Shown here one piece after another: positions 33,783-44,477 of a stretch of DNA of 64,000 bases; position 1 is the stretch's first letter, and each line of letters starts with the position of its first letter. Position numbers and translations under genes: made by a program. Where the stretch lies: assembly GCF_001652725.1 (NCBI RefSeq), contig NZ_LWHJ01000028.1, forward strand, positions 1-64,000. The letters run 5' to 3'. Source of the DNA: Pedobacter psychrophilus (GTDB lineage: Bacteria > Bacteroidota > Bacteroidia > Sphingobacteriales > Sphingobacteriaceae). The notes below the pieces were generated by a model. That model was not told the origin of the DNA, made no database searches, and worked only from the letters and a program-made list of their open reading frames with translations.

Positions 33783-36236
33783 TTATTGCCCAACCCTAAT
33801 CTTTTCATCTTCCACAATAGACTTTCTTTTTTGATAGGCTTTTACTGTTTGCTTACCTATTTTATAACTAAAGTTTAATCTAACACTTTGGGTTTCGGTT
33901 TTATCTTTAGCTATTAGATTTATCCCAGCTAAATTTGTAGAATACCTATTGCTGTTTGTATTAAAAATATCGGTTGCAGTTAATCTTATGCTACCTTTCT
34001 TATCAAAAACAGTTTTACTAAAGCCAATATTCATAAAATATAATGGTTTAAAAGAGTAAACTGCGTAAGCTGTAGGTGTTTCATAAAGCATATTAATAGT
34101 TGCTTTAATAGCTTTTGGTAATTGAAAATTATGGTTTAACATCAATGAAGCATTTAAACTACTATTAAAAATGGATATGTTTGATGCATCTAAATACTTA
34201 AAATATTCTTTGTTTCCTTCTGCATATAAACCTAATTCATACCACTTGGCAACGGTAATCGGAACTGACAAAGAAATACCTATACTTTGCCTGTAATCAA
34301 AGTTTTGCATACTTGCAATTGCAACATTATTTCTAAAATCTTGCTTGTAAACTGTATAAATAAAATTATTAGTATAATTATAATGCGCATCAAAAACATA
34401 TTTAGCATCAAGTTCCCACTCTAGTTTTGTGCTGTTTATTGTTGATGGTCTTAACTGAGCATTTCCCTGATTATATGTAAACTGATCTAAAAAATAAGAG
34501 AAAGGATTGATTTGATCATATCTAGGCCTTGTAATTCCCTTATTATAATTCAAAGCCAACTTGTTTTTTTTATTTAATTGTTTAGTGAGGCTTAAATTTG
34601 GAAACAAGCTGAAATAATTTCTATCAATTAAACTGCTATTTACGCTTGTATCGCCACTGGCAAAAGTTTGCTCTAATCTTAAACCTGCCGAAATGCTGTA
34701 CTTATCATTTTTATAAGCATAATTGGAATATCCGGCAATAATGTTTTCCTGATAATTAAAGTTAATATTTGGATTTTGGATATAGGTTTTGCCAGATTGT
34801 ATATTTATCATTCTGCTATTAGAAATCCTGACCGTATTTGCTTTAAATCCAAATTCTAAAAGAGCCTTTTTTGTTGGTATAGCATAATCAATATTTCCAC
34901 TAATGATGTTTATTTTAGAAGGCGTTTGGTTATTAAATAGTAATGGGGCTTTATATTCTGCATTGTTATGGTTCAAATAAACGCTATTCAAATCTTCCTC
35001 AGAATTTCTGTTAAAGGTTAAAAAATCCATCGCACTAGTAAAGGTTTTGCCTTTTTTATCTAAATCTTTTTTATACCTAATATTCCCTGAAAGATTTGTA
35101 AGTAAGCGATTTTCTAACGATGTAGAGTTTATTGTAGAATCTAACTCATCATGGCTAATTAAACTTTGGTTCAGCTCATCAGAAAACATCCTATTACTAA
35201 AAGCATTCATTAATAATGATAAAGATTGTTTATCATCAATCTGATAATCGTAACCTAAAATTGCAGAATGGTTGTTTCTGGTTTTTATGTCGTTATTTGA
35301 TACATCAATAATCGTTTTTGAAAATGCGCTTCGGCCAAGGGGATTGCTATTAATGGTTCTATTTAAAAAAGTTTGGTCTAATGCCTTAATCTTTGCAAAA
35401 TCATAATTTAGGTATAAATTACTTTTAGCAGTTCTTTTATTTATGTTGATGCTGGTATTATATCTGTAGTTTAATCCAAGTCCACCACCAGTAGAAATTG
35501 TTGAGTTTGTACCAATATTTTTCCCTTTTTTAAATTTGATGTTGATGATACCTCCATTGTAAGCTGCATCATATTTGGCAGAATTGCCATCAATAATTTC
35601 AATTTTTTCGATGTTATTGGTTGGTAGGTTTTTTAAATATTCAATCAGGTTTTCTCCAGTTAAGTTACTTGGTTTATCATCTATAAAAACCGCAATATTA
35701 CTTTTACCATTTAAACTAAGCTCGGTACTCTTAATGTTAATTCCTGGCAAAGTTTCAAAAACTTCAAATCCTGTACTTCCTAAACCAAAAACATTGCTCT
35801 CTAAATTTAAAACTGTTTTACCTAATTTTCTTTCAATGTAAGGTTTGCTGGTACTAACAATAACTTCATTAAGATTTTTATCTGGTTTTTTTAGGGTTAA
35901 ATCCGGTAAAGAAACCAGTTTTGTATCTCTATCGATAGTGATAATTTCGCTATATTTATTTTGATAACCCGTGTTGATCAAAGCGATTAGATATTTACCT
36001 TCTTTTAGATTATCGAAATTAAAATATCCTTTATTGTTGGTAGTGGTAGATTTTACAATAGCTGAATCCCGATAATTAATCAAAAAAACATAAAAACCAA
36101 TTGCAGGATTTTCATGATTTAAAACTTTGCCGTTAATAACTGCTGTTTTGTTTTGCGAAAAACCCCAAGTAAAACAAAAAATAAGAAGCAAAAATAAAAC
36201 GACAAGCTTAATCATTAAAGAGGCAATGTTAAACAA
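33783..36236 (-). CDS. TonB-dependent receptor-type outer-membrane protein (PF14905-like barrel)
   Basis: An 817-residue protein with a signal peptide, an N-terminal CarboxypepD_reg-like beta-sandwich (about 30-115, AVINGKVLNHENPAIGFYVF), a plug-like region (about 125-240, LPGINIKSTELSLNG, IEIIDGNSAKYDAAYNGGIINI) and a long barrel. It lacks the SusC hallmarks and a SusD partner, so it belongs to the simpler outer-membrane receptor group common in Bacteroidota. The ligand is unknown. It is convergent with the DUF5009 gene with only 26 bp between stops. Confidence 0.82.
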   Translation of the reverse strand: MFNIASLMIKLVVLFLLLIFCFTWGFSQNKTAVINGKVLNHENPAIGFYVFLINYRDSAIVKSTTTNNKGYFNFDNLKEGKYLIALINTGYQNKYSEIITIDRDTKLVSLPDLTLKKPDKNLNEVIVSTSKPYIERKLGKTVLNLESNVFGLGSTGFEVFETLPGINIKSTELSLNGKSNIAVFIDDKPSNLTGENLIEYLKNLPTNNIEKIEIIDGNSAKYDAAYNGGIINIKFKKGKNIGTNSTISTGGGLGLNYRYNTSININKRTAKSNLYLNYDFAKIKALDQTFLNRTINSNPLGRSAFSKTIIDVSNNDIKTRNNHSAILGYDYQIDDKQSLSLLMNAFSNRMFSDELNQSLISHDELDSTINSTSLENRLLTNLSGNIRYKKDLDKKGKTFTSAMDFLTFNRNSEEDLNSVYLNHNNAEYKAPLLFNNQTPSKINIISGNIDYAIPTKKALLEFGFKANTVRISNSRMINIQSGKTYIQNPNINFNYQENIIAGYSNYAYKNDKYSISAGLRLEQTFASGDTSVNSSLIDRNYFSLFPNLSLTKQLNKKNKLALNYNKGITRPRYDQINPFSYFLDQFTYNQGNAQLRPSTINSTKLEWELDAKYVFDAHYNYTNNFIYTVYKQDFRNNVAIASMQNFDYRQSIGISLSVPITVAKWYELGLYAEGNKEYFKYLDASNISIFNSSLNASLMLNHNFQLPKAIKATINMLYETPTAYAVYSFKPLYFMNIGFSKTVFDKKGSIRLTATDIFNTNSNRYSTNLAGINLIAKDKTETQSVRLNFSYKIGKQTVKAYQKRKSIVEDEKIRVGQ

Positions 36237-36276
36237 TTAAATAACCGCTGAAATTAAATAATTATAATTACTAAAC

Positions 36277-36306
36277 AAAAAAGCCACCCTTTTGAGGATG
36301 GCTTTA
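36277..36306 (-). terminator. Terminator after the PadR-PspC operon
   Basis: AAAGCCACCCT and AGGATGGCTTT form a stem with one wobble around TTTG, with an A-run on the left giving a T-run on the minus strand. It separates the pspC-like gene from the receptor gene. Confidence 0.82.
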
Positions 36307-36328
36307 TAAATTTAATATGAAATGGAGT

Positions 36329-37975
36329 CTAATTAAAAATCACCTCGTTTCTAATACTGTCTTTAGAACCGCTCTCTTCTCTATCTCTCTTTTCTTGATC
36401 GATTGCTTCTGATGTTTTTTGACAGACAAAACCATTTTTTGTTGCTTTTACAATAATATATTTCGATTCATCTTCATCATTAATACAATCATCCATTTGA
36501 TTTCTAAAAAAACGTTTCGCCAATTCTGTATCTATATATAAAGTGCTGTTAACTGGGATATTTAACTTAATATTTACTTGTTGGTCTCTCCACAAACTGT
36601 TTTGTTTTAATCCAGACTGATAATCAAAACTGAGTAAAGAATCTTTCTGAAATTGATAATATTCAATATTATGAGCATTTTTTATGGCGGCATCAAAATT
36701 TATACCTCTGGCAGAATAAGTTTTTATAATAGATGGGAATTGATTCTCTGCTAATTGTAAATCAATATTCACATGGTTTGGCGTGTCAAAATCTTTATCA
36801 TTCGTTGTAATAGTCACAATTCTATTAGACCCATTTACATTAGAGATATCCTCCTGTAAAGTCCTTTGTTCGCCACCTACTAAATAATAAACATTTTCAG
36901 GATTGCTTTTCAAATTGCTTAATTCACTAAAGCTAGCTTGTTCTTTAAAATCTGTTGCGTTTTTAGCGATATAAAATATCCCTGTTCCCAAAGCCAAAAT
37001 CCAAATCATTAATAAGCTAAAGCCAATCGACTTGGAAATGGTTCTATTATTAAAAAATACCCTTAGAGTAAAGAATATTATTCCTAATAGAGGCACAAAT
37101 AGCACAAAGAATGCTGAAACAAATATGATAGGTCTTAAAGACTCTCTTAAAGCATTAAGAGGAAAAATGCCATTGATATCCGCACTGCCCGCATAACCTA
37201 AAAATATTAAAAGAACAACAAATGCCGAGATGAGTCCAATACTCATTATGGTGATGATAAAAAAACCTAATATTTTAATCAAGAATTTCCCGGTTGTACC
37301 AACAAAATCTGCTAAGGCCGTAATTATATTTCTTATAAAAGACCCTAACCTACTTAAACCTGGTCCGGCATGGCTTGTGGCGTTTATAAAGTTAGCTTTT
37401 ACTGCATTTAATTCTTGTTCTACATTTTTTTGAAAAGATTGAAGGTTTATTTTTTCCCCTTTCATTTCCATTTTTTCAGTTCGGCTATTTGCCTTTGGGA
37501 TTACTAACCATAGTAAGATGTAAGGAATTAATCCAAAACCATAAAAAATAAAAAGAATAAAGAAGGCAATTCTAATCCATCTAGCCTCAATATTAAAATA
37601 ATGTCCAATACCAGCACAAACCCCTCCAATTACCCGATCTTCCATATCCCTAAAAAACTTTCTCTCAGCAGTTTTTTCTGTTTCAGGTTCGCTTTGCTCG
37701 TTTTCATCCTCTGCTTCAAAATCAGAAGGATTTCCCATCCTGGTAATTATTTCCTTAACATCAGTTAAAACAATAACTTGTTTAAGTTCCTTAATTAATA
37801 AACCGCTAAACATTTCAGCAATCCTATTTTCTATATCTGTTATAATTTCGAAATTGTCCCTGTAAGAAGCAAAATGATTTTTTACTTCGTTCATGTATTT
37901 CTTAAGTAACTCATGAGCATCCTCTTCTATATGAAAAATCACGCCGCTTATATTAATGATGATTGTTTTGTTCAT
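36329..37975 (-). CDS. PspC-domain membrane protein
   Basis: A 548-residue protein. The first 90 residues are a soluble, acidic domain (KTIIINISGVIFHIEEDA). A PspC domain follows at about 103-160 (DRVIGGVCAGIGHYFNIEARWIRIAFF). Further transmembrane helices lie at about 225-320, then a long C-terminal beta-rich extracytoplasmic part. PspC proteins sense envelope stress in other bacteria. Here the gene follows a PadR-type regulator by 11 bp, an arrangement common in Bacteroidota. It is probably repressed by that regulator until envelope stress or another signal. Confidence 0.88.
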   Translation of the reverse strand: MNKTIIINISGVIFHIEEDAHELLKKYMNEVKNHFASYRDNFEIITDIENRIAEMFSGLLIKELKQVIVLTDVKEIITRMGNPSDFEAEDENEQSEPETEKTAERKFFRDMEDRVIGGVCAGIGHYFNIEARWIRIAFFILFIFYGFGLIPYILLWLVIPKANSRTEKMEMKGEKINLQSFQKNVEQELNAVKANFINATSHAGPGLSRLGSFIRNIITALADFVGTTGKFLIKILGFFIITIMSIGLISAFVVLLIFLGYAGSADINGIFPLNALRESLRPIIFVSAFFVLFVPLLGIIFFTLRVFFNNRTISKSIGFSLLMIWILALGTGIFYIAKNATDFKEQASFSELSNLKSNPENVYYLVGGEQRTLQEDISNVNGSNRIVTITTNDKDFDTPNHVNIDLQLAENQFPSIIKTYSARGINFDAAIKNAHNIEYYQFQKDSLLSFDYQSGLKQNSLWRDQQVNIKLNIPVNSTLYIDTELAKRFFRNQMDDCINDEDESKYIIVKATKNGFVCQKTSEAIDQEKRDREESGSKDSIRNEVIFN

Positions 37976-37986
37976 GATGCTAAATT

Positions 37987-38334
37987 TTAAGCTTGATTAT
38001 TTAGGTTTCTTCTTTTGATGCTATTATTAACAGCATAAGATAAATCAGACCAGGTTTGGTCTAACTGAATTAGGATTTGCGCCCCAGTTTCAGAAAGTTG
38101 ATAATACTTACGTGGAGGGCCAGAAGTAGATTCTTGCCAGTTATAAGTAAGTAATCCATTATTTTTTAATCGTGTTAATAAAGGATACAGCGTTCCTTCT
38201 ACTACTAAAAGCTTAGCCGCCTTTAACTCCTCTATTATGTCCGATGCATAAATCTCTCCTCTGGAGATAATAGAAAGTATGCAATACTCAAGTATGCCCT
38301 TTCTCATTTGTGTTTGTGTATTATCAGAAATCAT
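37987..38334 (-). CDS. PadR-family transcriptional regulator
   Basis: A 115-residue winged-helix regulator with the PadR core MRKGILEYCILSIISRGEIYASDIIEELK and GTLYPLLTRLKNNGLL, then the wing GPPRKYYQLSETGAQIL. PadR proteins usually repress their own operon and release DNA on ligand binding. The downstream gene is pspC-like and co-transcribed. Palindromic sequence at 38349-38374 overlaps the expected promoter. A -7 box (TATCTTTG, minus strand) ends only 4 bases before the ATG. Confidence 0.92.
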   Translation of the reverse strand: MISDNTQTQMRKGILEYCILSIISRGEIYASDIIEELKAAKLLVVEGTLYPLLTRLKNNGLLTYNWQESTSGPPRKYYQLSETGAQILIQLDQTWSDLSYAVNNSIKRRNLNNQA

Positions 38335-38338
38335 AATA

Positions 38339-38346
38339 CAAAGATA
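38339..38346 (-). promoter_or_regulatory. -7 promoter box of the padR-pspC operon
   Basis: On the minus strand TATCTTTG fits TAnnTTTG. The padR ATG at 38334 begins 4 bases beyond it, so the mRNA would be leaderless or nearly so. Confidence 0.5.
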
Positions 38347-38348
38347 TA

Positions 38349-38374
38349 TGTATTATTTGGTATTATGTAATACA
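38349..38374. promoter_or_regulatory. Candidate PadR operator
   Basis: TGTATTA-N12-TAATACA forms an outer dyad, and GTATTATGTAATAC (38360-38373) an inner one with 6-bp arms. The site lies directly upstream of the padR -7 box, where a repressor would block the -33 region. Confidence 0.5.
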
Positions 38375-38619
38375 AAGTACTATAAATATTTTATTTTTGC
38401 GTTATTTGTTAAGAGAAAGTTAATTATTTAATATTTTAGCTAATAATATTTTTAATGAATGTAAAATCATCAAATAATTAAGCTGTTACTATTGAAATGC
38501 TAATTACAAAGCATGCTATTTTTTAATTCTCACAATATTTAAAGTAATATTTTGAATTAATTTTAAAAAGCTGTATATCAAGGTTTTATATTTTTTAGTT
38601 AAATAATGTTAATTTTTTA

Positions 38620-38652
38620 TTTGCAATTATCGAAGAAGTTCTTTTATATTAC
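38620..38652 (+). promoter_or_regulatory. Promoter of the first SusCD locus
   Basis: TTTG (38620-38623), 21-bp spacer, then TATATTAC (38645-38652). The same boxes with the same spacing precede the second SusC gene, and the following 5' leader is nearly identical. The rest of the 360-bp gap 38335-38694 is AT-rich and holds only this promoter and the PadR site. Confidence 0.6.
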
Positions 38653-38694
38653 GTTTTAATTCACACTATAAATTAACTAAATCTTTAAAATTGC

Positions 38695-41600
38695 ATGAAA
38701 AAACTTGTACAAAGTTTGTTCTTAATGCTACTAGTCGCTTCGAGCGTACTAGCACAGGACAAAAAAATAACAGGAAAGGTAACGGCTCAAGAAGATGGCT
38801 TACCATTACCTGGAGTTTCGGTTAAAGTAACTGGTACTACAATAGGTATTCAAACGGATGTAAATGGAAATTATTCAATTAATTTCCCATCTACTGCTAA
38901 ATCCCTTGAATTTACATTTATTGGTTTTGTAGGTAAAACTGTAAATGTAGGAAGCACAAATATTGTAAATGTTACATTAGCAACAGACGCTCAAACATTA
39001 AGTGAAGTTGTTGTAACGGCGGGTGGTATTGAAGTTAATAGAAAACAACTTGGAAATGCCAACACTACTGTAACTGGCGAAGTTTTAACACAAGCTAAGG
39101 CATTTAACGTTGCCTCCAGTTTATCTGGTAAGGTTGCAGGATTACAAATAAATGCAGTAAGTAGTGGCGTCAATCCTCAAGTTCGTATTGTATTAAGAGG
39201 AAACAGATCATTATTAGGTAATAACCAAGCATTAGTAGTTGTAGATAATGTGATTGTTCCAAATACTATCTTAGGAAATTTGAATCCAGAAGATATTGAA
39301 GATATCCAAGTTTTAAATGGTGCTGGCGCAGCTGCTTTATACGGTTCAGATGCATCAAATGGTGCACTTATTGTGACTACAAAAAAAGGTAAAAATGGAG
39401 TTTCAACAGTAACCTTTTCACAAAACACCACATTGGAAACTGTAAGCTTTTTACCAAAATTGCAAAAAGAATTTGGATCTGGAACAACACCAAATGATAT
39501 TCCTACTTACACTCCGTATGAAAATCAACAATATGGTCCAAGATTTGACGGTTCATTAAGACCAATTGGAAAGCCTTTACAAGATGGTTCTATTCAAACG
39601 GTTCCTTACGAATATACTGATGAAAAAAATAATTTTTGGGAAACAGGATTAACTAGTCAGTCAGATTTAGCTATCTCATCTGGAGACGATAAGGGAACTT
39701 ATTATATTGCAGGTCAATATTTAGATCAGTTATCTACAGTTCCTTATGACAGATATAATAGGTTTTCTTTACGGGTAAATGGTACTCGTGTTGTAAGTCC
39801 TAAAGTAAATATAAACTTTAGTGCTAATTATGTTCAAAACAGATTTGACGTTAGTTCCAATACTGGGGAGGCTTTTGGTAATGTTTTGCAGTCGCCATCT
39901 CAAATTCCATTAACAAGTTACAAAAACTGGAGAACAGACCCTTTTGCAAATCCTAACGGATATTATAATGATTTTTTTGATAATCCCTACAAAACATTAG
40001 AAGCAAATAGAAATGCTAATAGAAATGATTATTTAACTGGAAATACAGAAATTAAATATAATCCTATTAAAGCATTAACATTAACTTTCAGAATAGGTAT
40101 TTCTACCAGAAATCAGTCCTCAAAAGATTATTCAGAAATTTTTAAATACACTGAATATACAAAATCCATCTCTGGATCAAGTAAAATTGATGATAATGGA
40201 TTTGTAAATGACAATAGCTCATATCAAACACAATTAAACTCAGACTTTTTAACTCAATATAAAAAATCTTTAGGTAAAGATTTTACGCTTAATCTTATTG
40301 GTGGTGCGAGTATTAGAGATAATAACAACAACTCTTTAAACGTAAATGCAAACGGACTTGTTATTACTGACTTGTATAATGTTGGTAACAGAAGTCAACC
40401 TCAGCCAAATGGATCACAATCTAATTCAAGAACAAGACAGTTTGGTTTATATGGTGATGCAAGATTCGGTTTTAGAGATTATTTATTTTTACATGTTACT
40501 GGAAGAAATGATTGGGTTTCTGTTCTAGCTCCAAACAATAGATCATTCTTCTATCCTTCTGCTGACATATCATTTGTAGCTTCAGATGCTATCCCTTTAT
40601 TAAAAGAGTCTAAAGTTATAGATAATCTAAAAATTAGAGGGGGTGTGAATAAAGTAGGATTAGTAAATATTGGCGCCTATAGACTACTGCCAACCTTTGG
40701 AGCAGGTGCTGGCTTTCCATTTGCCAATGGGCCTGGTTTTGGTTTAAGTGCTCAAATTGTTGCTCCATCATTAACTCCTGAAATTACAGTAGGGTTCGAA
40801 GGTGGTTTTGATTTAGCATTATTTAAAAATAGAGTGGTAACAAATTTTACTTATTACAGAACAAATACTACAGATCAAACCTTGCCAGTTCAAGTTTCTA
40901 GTGCAACGGGTTTTACCTCTTTCCTAACAAATACTGGTGAAGTTAAAAATCAGGGTATAGAAGCTGTTTTAAGAGTTACCCCAATACAAAAGAAAGATTT
41001 TGAAGTAAGTGTTGGAGCCAATTATACTAGAAATGTAAACGAAGTACTTTCATTAAGTGATGGTTTGGATATTCTGAATCTTGGTACGTTTGGCGCCTCT
41101 AGTGTAGTGGCAAAACCAGGTTTTCCTTTTCCGTATTTAAGAGGAACTCAATATAATAGAGATAATGAAGGAAGAATTATTGTAGATGCATATCAGGTTA
41201 TCCTTCAGTAACTGCTGGTCAAAATGATTTAGGTCAAACAGAGCCAACAGATAGATTGGGTCTAGATGCGATTGTTAACTACAAAAGATTTAGTTTGACT
41301 ACCTTATTTGAATATAGAACAGGAAATGTTATCTATAATGGCTTATCAACAGCTTTAGATTTTTCTGGTGCAGGTATAAGAACGGCAGCTTTTAACAGAG
41401 AACGTTTTGTTGTACCAAATTCTTCTTATGCCGATCCTGCAAATCCAGGCTCATTCCTGCCTAATAATAGCATTACTACAAGAAATGGTGGCGCAGATTT
41501 CTTTACTGACGGTCCAAGATATACTGGTGTAATAGAAAATTACGTAAATTCAGCAGCTTTCTGGAAATTAAGAGAATTAGCATTGTCTTATAATATTCCA

Positions 41601-41810
41601 TTATCTAAAATAGGGGTTAATAAATATATCAAAAATGCTAAAATAACTTTGTTAGGGAGAAATCTATTATTATTTACTCCTAAGTCTAACGTGTTTACAG
41701 ATCCAGAATATAGCGCATTTGATGCAACTAGTAATGCTATAGGGTTTACATCAATAAGTCAAACTCCTCCATCAAGATTTTTTGGGGCTAATATTTCTCT
41801 AACATTTTAA
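38695..41810 (+). pseudogene. SusC-like TonB-linked outer-membrane receptor, broken by one frameshift
   Basis: Two frames (38695-41211 and 41256-41810) make one receptor of about 1038 residues, normal for SusC. Order: signal peptide (about 1-20, SSVLAQ), CarboxypepD_reg domain (about 24-100, GLPLPGVSVKVTGT), TonB-box-like SEVVVTAG, plug (about 115-230, GNRSLLGNNQALVVVDNVI) and barrel ending FFGANISLTF. The first frame ends IIVDAYQVILQ; one base over the sequence reads GYPSVTAGQNDLGQTEPTDR and continues. A single-base loss near 41190-41200 explains this. No long homopolymer is there, which slightly favours a real mutation. SusD and a lipoprotein follow directly. Substrate unknown: no carbohydrate enzyme is adjacent. 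Confidence 0.88.
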
Positions 41811-41820
41811 TTGAGTAATT

Positions 41821-43431
41821 ATGAAAAAAATATTTAATATAATGCTGGCAGCAAGTAGCTTATTCCTATTCTCTGCATGCGATAACTATTTGGATATTAA
41901 TGATAATCCAAATCAAGCGACATCGGCAACACCAGATTTGGTTTTACCAGCAGCTATAAATGCAACTGCAAGTGGATCGGTTGGTTTTAATGCTTATGGT
42001 AACGATCTTGTGGGTTATACAGTAAATGCAGGTGGCTTTGGTGGTTTTGGTTCTGTATGGACTTATAATTACGTAAATACAGAATTTCAAGGGTTATTTA
42101 CTGGTTCTTATGCTAATCTGCGTGATTATCAATATGTTTTCGACCAAACTAATGGGAATAAAAATTTAATTTATTCAAATGCTGTTTCTAGAATTATGAA
42201 ATCTTTCGTCTTCGAAAGATTAGTTAATACTTACAATGACGTTCCATATTTTGATGCTTTAAAATCTAGTACAAACTTAACTCCAAAGTATGACGCTGCT
42301 CCTTTAATCTATCAAGATTTAGTTGCTCAATTAGATACTGCTATAACAGCTATTACTCTTGCACAATCTGTTTCTAGCACTTCTCTTGATGCACCAGTTG
42401 CAATATCATCAGCATCCGACCCTTTATTTAAAGGAGATATGAATGGATGGAAACGTTTTGCAAATACATTAAAATTGAGGTTACTAATAAAAATGTCTGG
42501 AGTGGCAAATTTATCATCTTTTGTTACTACAAAATTTGCATCATTCAATACCACTTTAGGTGTTATTACGGATGATGCTATTGTACAGCCTGGCTATTCT
42601 AAAGTTGATGGTAAGCAAAGTCCATTTTGGAATACTTATGGATTTACAGTAGTCAATGTCGTTTCAGGTACAGGAAGATCGCGTTTACCATCTAGATTTT
42701 TGTTGAACTTTTACAGTAACAAAATTAACGATTCTAGAAGAGGTGCCCTAACATTTAGAGGATTTCCATCTCCAGTCATAAATCAGCTTGGTTTTGAGCC
42801 ACCATCTGGACAGTTGTTAGCTCCAACAGGTGCGTCAGTTTGGTATTTAGGTGTCGCAAATAGTGGCTTAGATGGTTTGGGTTTAATTAAAGGAGCAACA
42901 GCTGGAACTCCAATTTTATTAGGTGCTGAAGCTAGTTTTCTTTTAGCAGAAGCAAATTTGAAAGGATTTATTTCAGGTTTAGCAGCTACCGCATATAGAG
43001 CAGGTATCGAAAGGTCATTTACTTTTGTAAATAAAGATGTTAATAATACATCTGCCAAAACAGCCGCAACAATAGCAACAGAAGTTACAGCCTATATTTC
43101 AGACAATGTTGGTAACAGATTAGTTGATTATGCGGCGTCTACTACAGACGCTCAAAGATTAGAAGCTATTATTACTCAAAAATATATAGCATTAAATCTA
43201 ATTGGCGGTTTTGAGGCTTGGAATGAGTTTAGACGTACTGCCTATCCAACCATCACAAACGGTTCTGCCAATGCAACTCTAAGTTTTGCTTCTACACAGT
43301 CTACATCAACTAGGACAGATAAACTGCCGGCTAGAATTTTGTATCCACAAGATGAATTACAAAAGAATGCAGCGAATGTACCGACAGGTATAAATCAATT
43401 TACTTCAAGAATATTTTGGGACATAAATTAA
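41821..43431 (+). CDS. SusD/RagB-family surface lipoprotein
   Basis: A 536-residue lipoprotein with signal ending LFSAC. It then has the SusD_2-type N-terminus DNYLDINDNPNQATSATPDLVLPAAINA, tetratricopeptide-like helices, ILLGAEASFLLAEANLKG, and the C-terminal IITQKYIALNLIGGFEAWNEFRRTAYP. SusD proteins cap the SusC channel and bind the nutrient at the cell surface. The start is 11 bp after the SusC stop and a third lipoprotein gene follows by 3 bp, so all are one operon. It is intact even though its SusC partner is frameshifted. Confidence 0.92.
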   Translation: MKKIFNIMLAASSLFLFSACDNYLDINDNPNQATSATPDLVLPAAINATASGSVGFNAYGNDLVGYTVNAGGFGGFGSVWTYNYVNTEFQGLFTGSYANLRDYQYVFDQTNGNKNLIYSNAVSRIMKSFVFERLVNTYNDVPYFDALKSSTNLTPKYDAAPLIYQDLVAQLDTAITAITLAQSVSSTSLDAPVAISSASDPLFKGDMNGWKRFANTLKLRLLIKMSGVANLSSFVTTKFASFNTTLGVITDDAIVQPGYSKVDGKQSPFWNTYGFTVVNVVSGTGRSRLPSRFLLNFYSNKINDSRRGALTFRGFPSPVINQLGFEPPSGQLLAPTGASVWYLGVANSGLDGLGLIKGATAGTPILLGAEASFLLAEANLKGFISGLAATAYRAGIERSFTFVNKDVNNTSAKTAATIATEVTAYISDNVGNRLVDYAASTTDAQRLEAIITQKYIALNLIGGFEAWNEFRRTAYPTITNGSANATLSFASTQSTSTRTDKLPARILYPQDELQKNAANVPTGINQFTSRIFWDIN

Positions 43432-43434
43432 TAA

Positions 43435-44403
43435 ATGAAAATGAAAAAGATATTAAATATTTTTACCGTACTAATTTCAGTTACTCTGTTGAGTTCCTGT
43501 TTAAAGGATAATATAGTCTTAGATCCTTCAAAATCAAACAATGTTATTGAATTCGGAAACCCTGCAGACATTGCTTCCCCTGCGGGAGCTAAATATTATC
43601 TGTTTTCCCCAGCACTTGAAATTAAACAATCAATTGAATTGATTGTTCCGGTAAGCTATTCTGGAGCTGCTTCCGCTCCAGAAAATATTACAGTAACAAC
43701 GGCATTAGCTCCTACTTCTGTTATTACTGAATACAATACACAACAAGGAACTAATTTCATTCTTCTCCCTTCCAATTTATATACAATAGCTAATCTTGTT
43801 GCGTTAATACCAAGTGGAGAAAGAAAATCTCAAATTGTTATTAATTTAAAAACTGACCAATTTGATTTAACTAAGGAATATGTTTTACCGCTAACCATAG
43901 CTAGCTCTTCTTTCGGTATTATTAGTTCGAACTTTAGGACTATCTTACTAAATATTAAGGCAAAAAATAAATATGATGGCATTTACACTGTATCAGCTAC
44001 TGCACCGATGTTAGACGTTGTCTCCGCAGCATTGACAGGTTTTTACCCGATAGAGCAGGATTTAATAACTCAAGGAGCTAATACTGTTGCCATGTATGAC
44101 GGTAGATTTGCAACAGCTAACTTTGCTCATCCTATTAAAAGTGGTACGGCTACATCATCATACGGTAATTTTTCTCCAGTTTTTGCTATGGATGCTGATG
44201 GAAAAGTAACAAGTGTTACTAATTATTTTGGCCAAGGCACAAATTCAAGTTTACGATCTGCAAGGCTTGACCCTACTGGTGTAAATAAATTTACTGTTAC
44301 CGGAGACACCAAAATCTTAGAAGTTAAATATGTTTTGATTCAAGGTGGTAGTGATCGGACATTTTTTAGTGAAAAATGGGTATTTAAAAGCGCTAGGCCA
44401 TAA
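43435..44403 (+). CDS. DUF1735-type surface lipoprotein
   Basis: A 322-residue lipoprotein (lipobox LLSSC) with the DUF1735/BT_3987-like N-terminal beta domain (VIEFGNPADIASPAGAKYYLFSPAL, then QSIELIVPVSYSG and YVLPLTIASSSFG). A second beta-rich domain follows (about 180-322). Proteins like this accompany SusCD pairs and are thought to bind glycans or other ligands at the surface. It is the third gene of the operon, with a terminator 23 bp after the stop. The ligand is not predictable. Confidence 0.8.
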   Translation: MKMKKILNIFTVLISVTLLSSCLKDNIVLDPSKSNNVIEFGNPADIASPAGAKYYLFSPALEIKQSIELIVPVSYSGAASAPENITVTTALAPTSVITEYNTQQGTNFILLPSNLYTIANLVALIPSGERKSQIVINLKTDQFDLTKEYVLPLTIASSSFGIISSNFRTILLNIKAKNKYDGIYTVSATAPMLDVVSAALTGFYPIEQDLITQGANTVAMYDGRFATANFAHPIKSGTATSSYGNFSPVFAMDADGKVTSVTNYFGQGTNSSLRSARLDPTGVNKFTVTGDTKILEVKYVLIQGGSDRTFFSEKWVFKSARP

Positions 44404-44425
44404 ACCTTAAATTTATTCCAAAGAC

Positions 44426-44463
44426 AATAAGAAAGGTTGGTTTTTAACCAACTTTTCTTATTT
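44426..44463 (+). terminator. Terminator of the first SusCD operon
   Basis: AATAAGAAAGGTTGG pairs with CCAACTTTTCTTATT (one wobble) around a 7-base loop, 23 bp past the stop. Confidence 0.75.
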
Positions 44464-44477
44464 ACAAACAATTAAAA

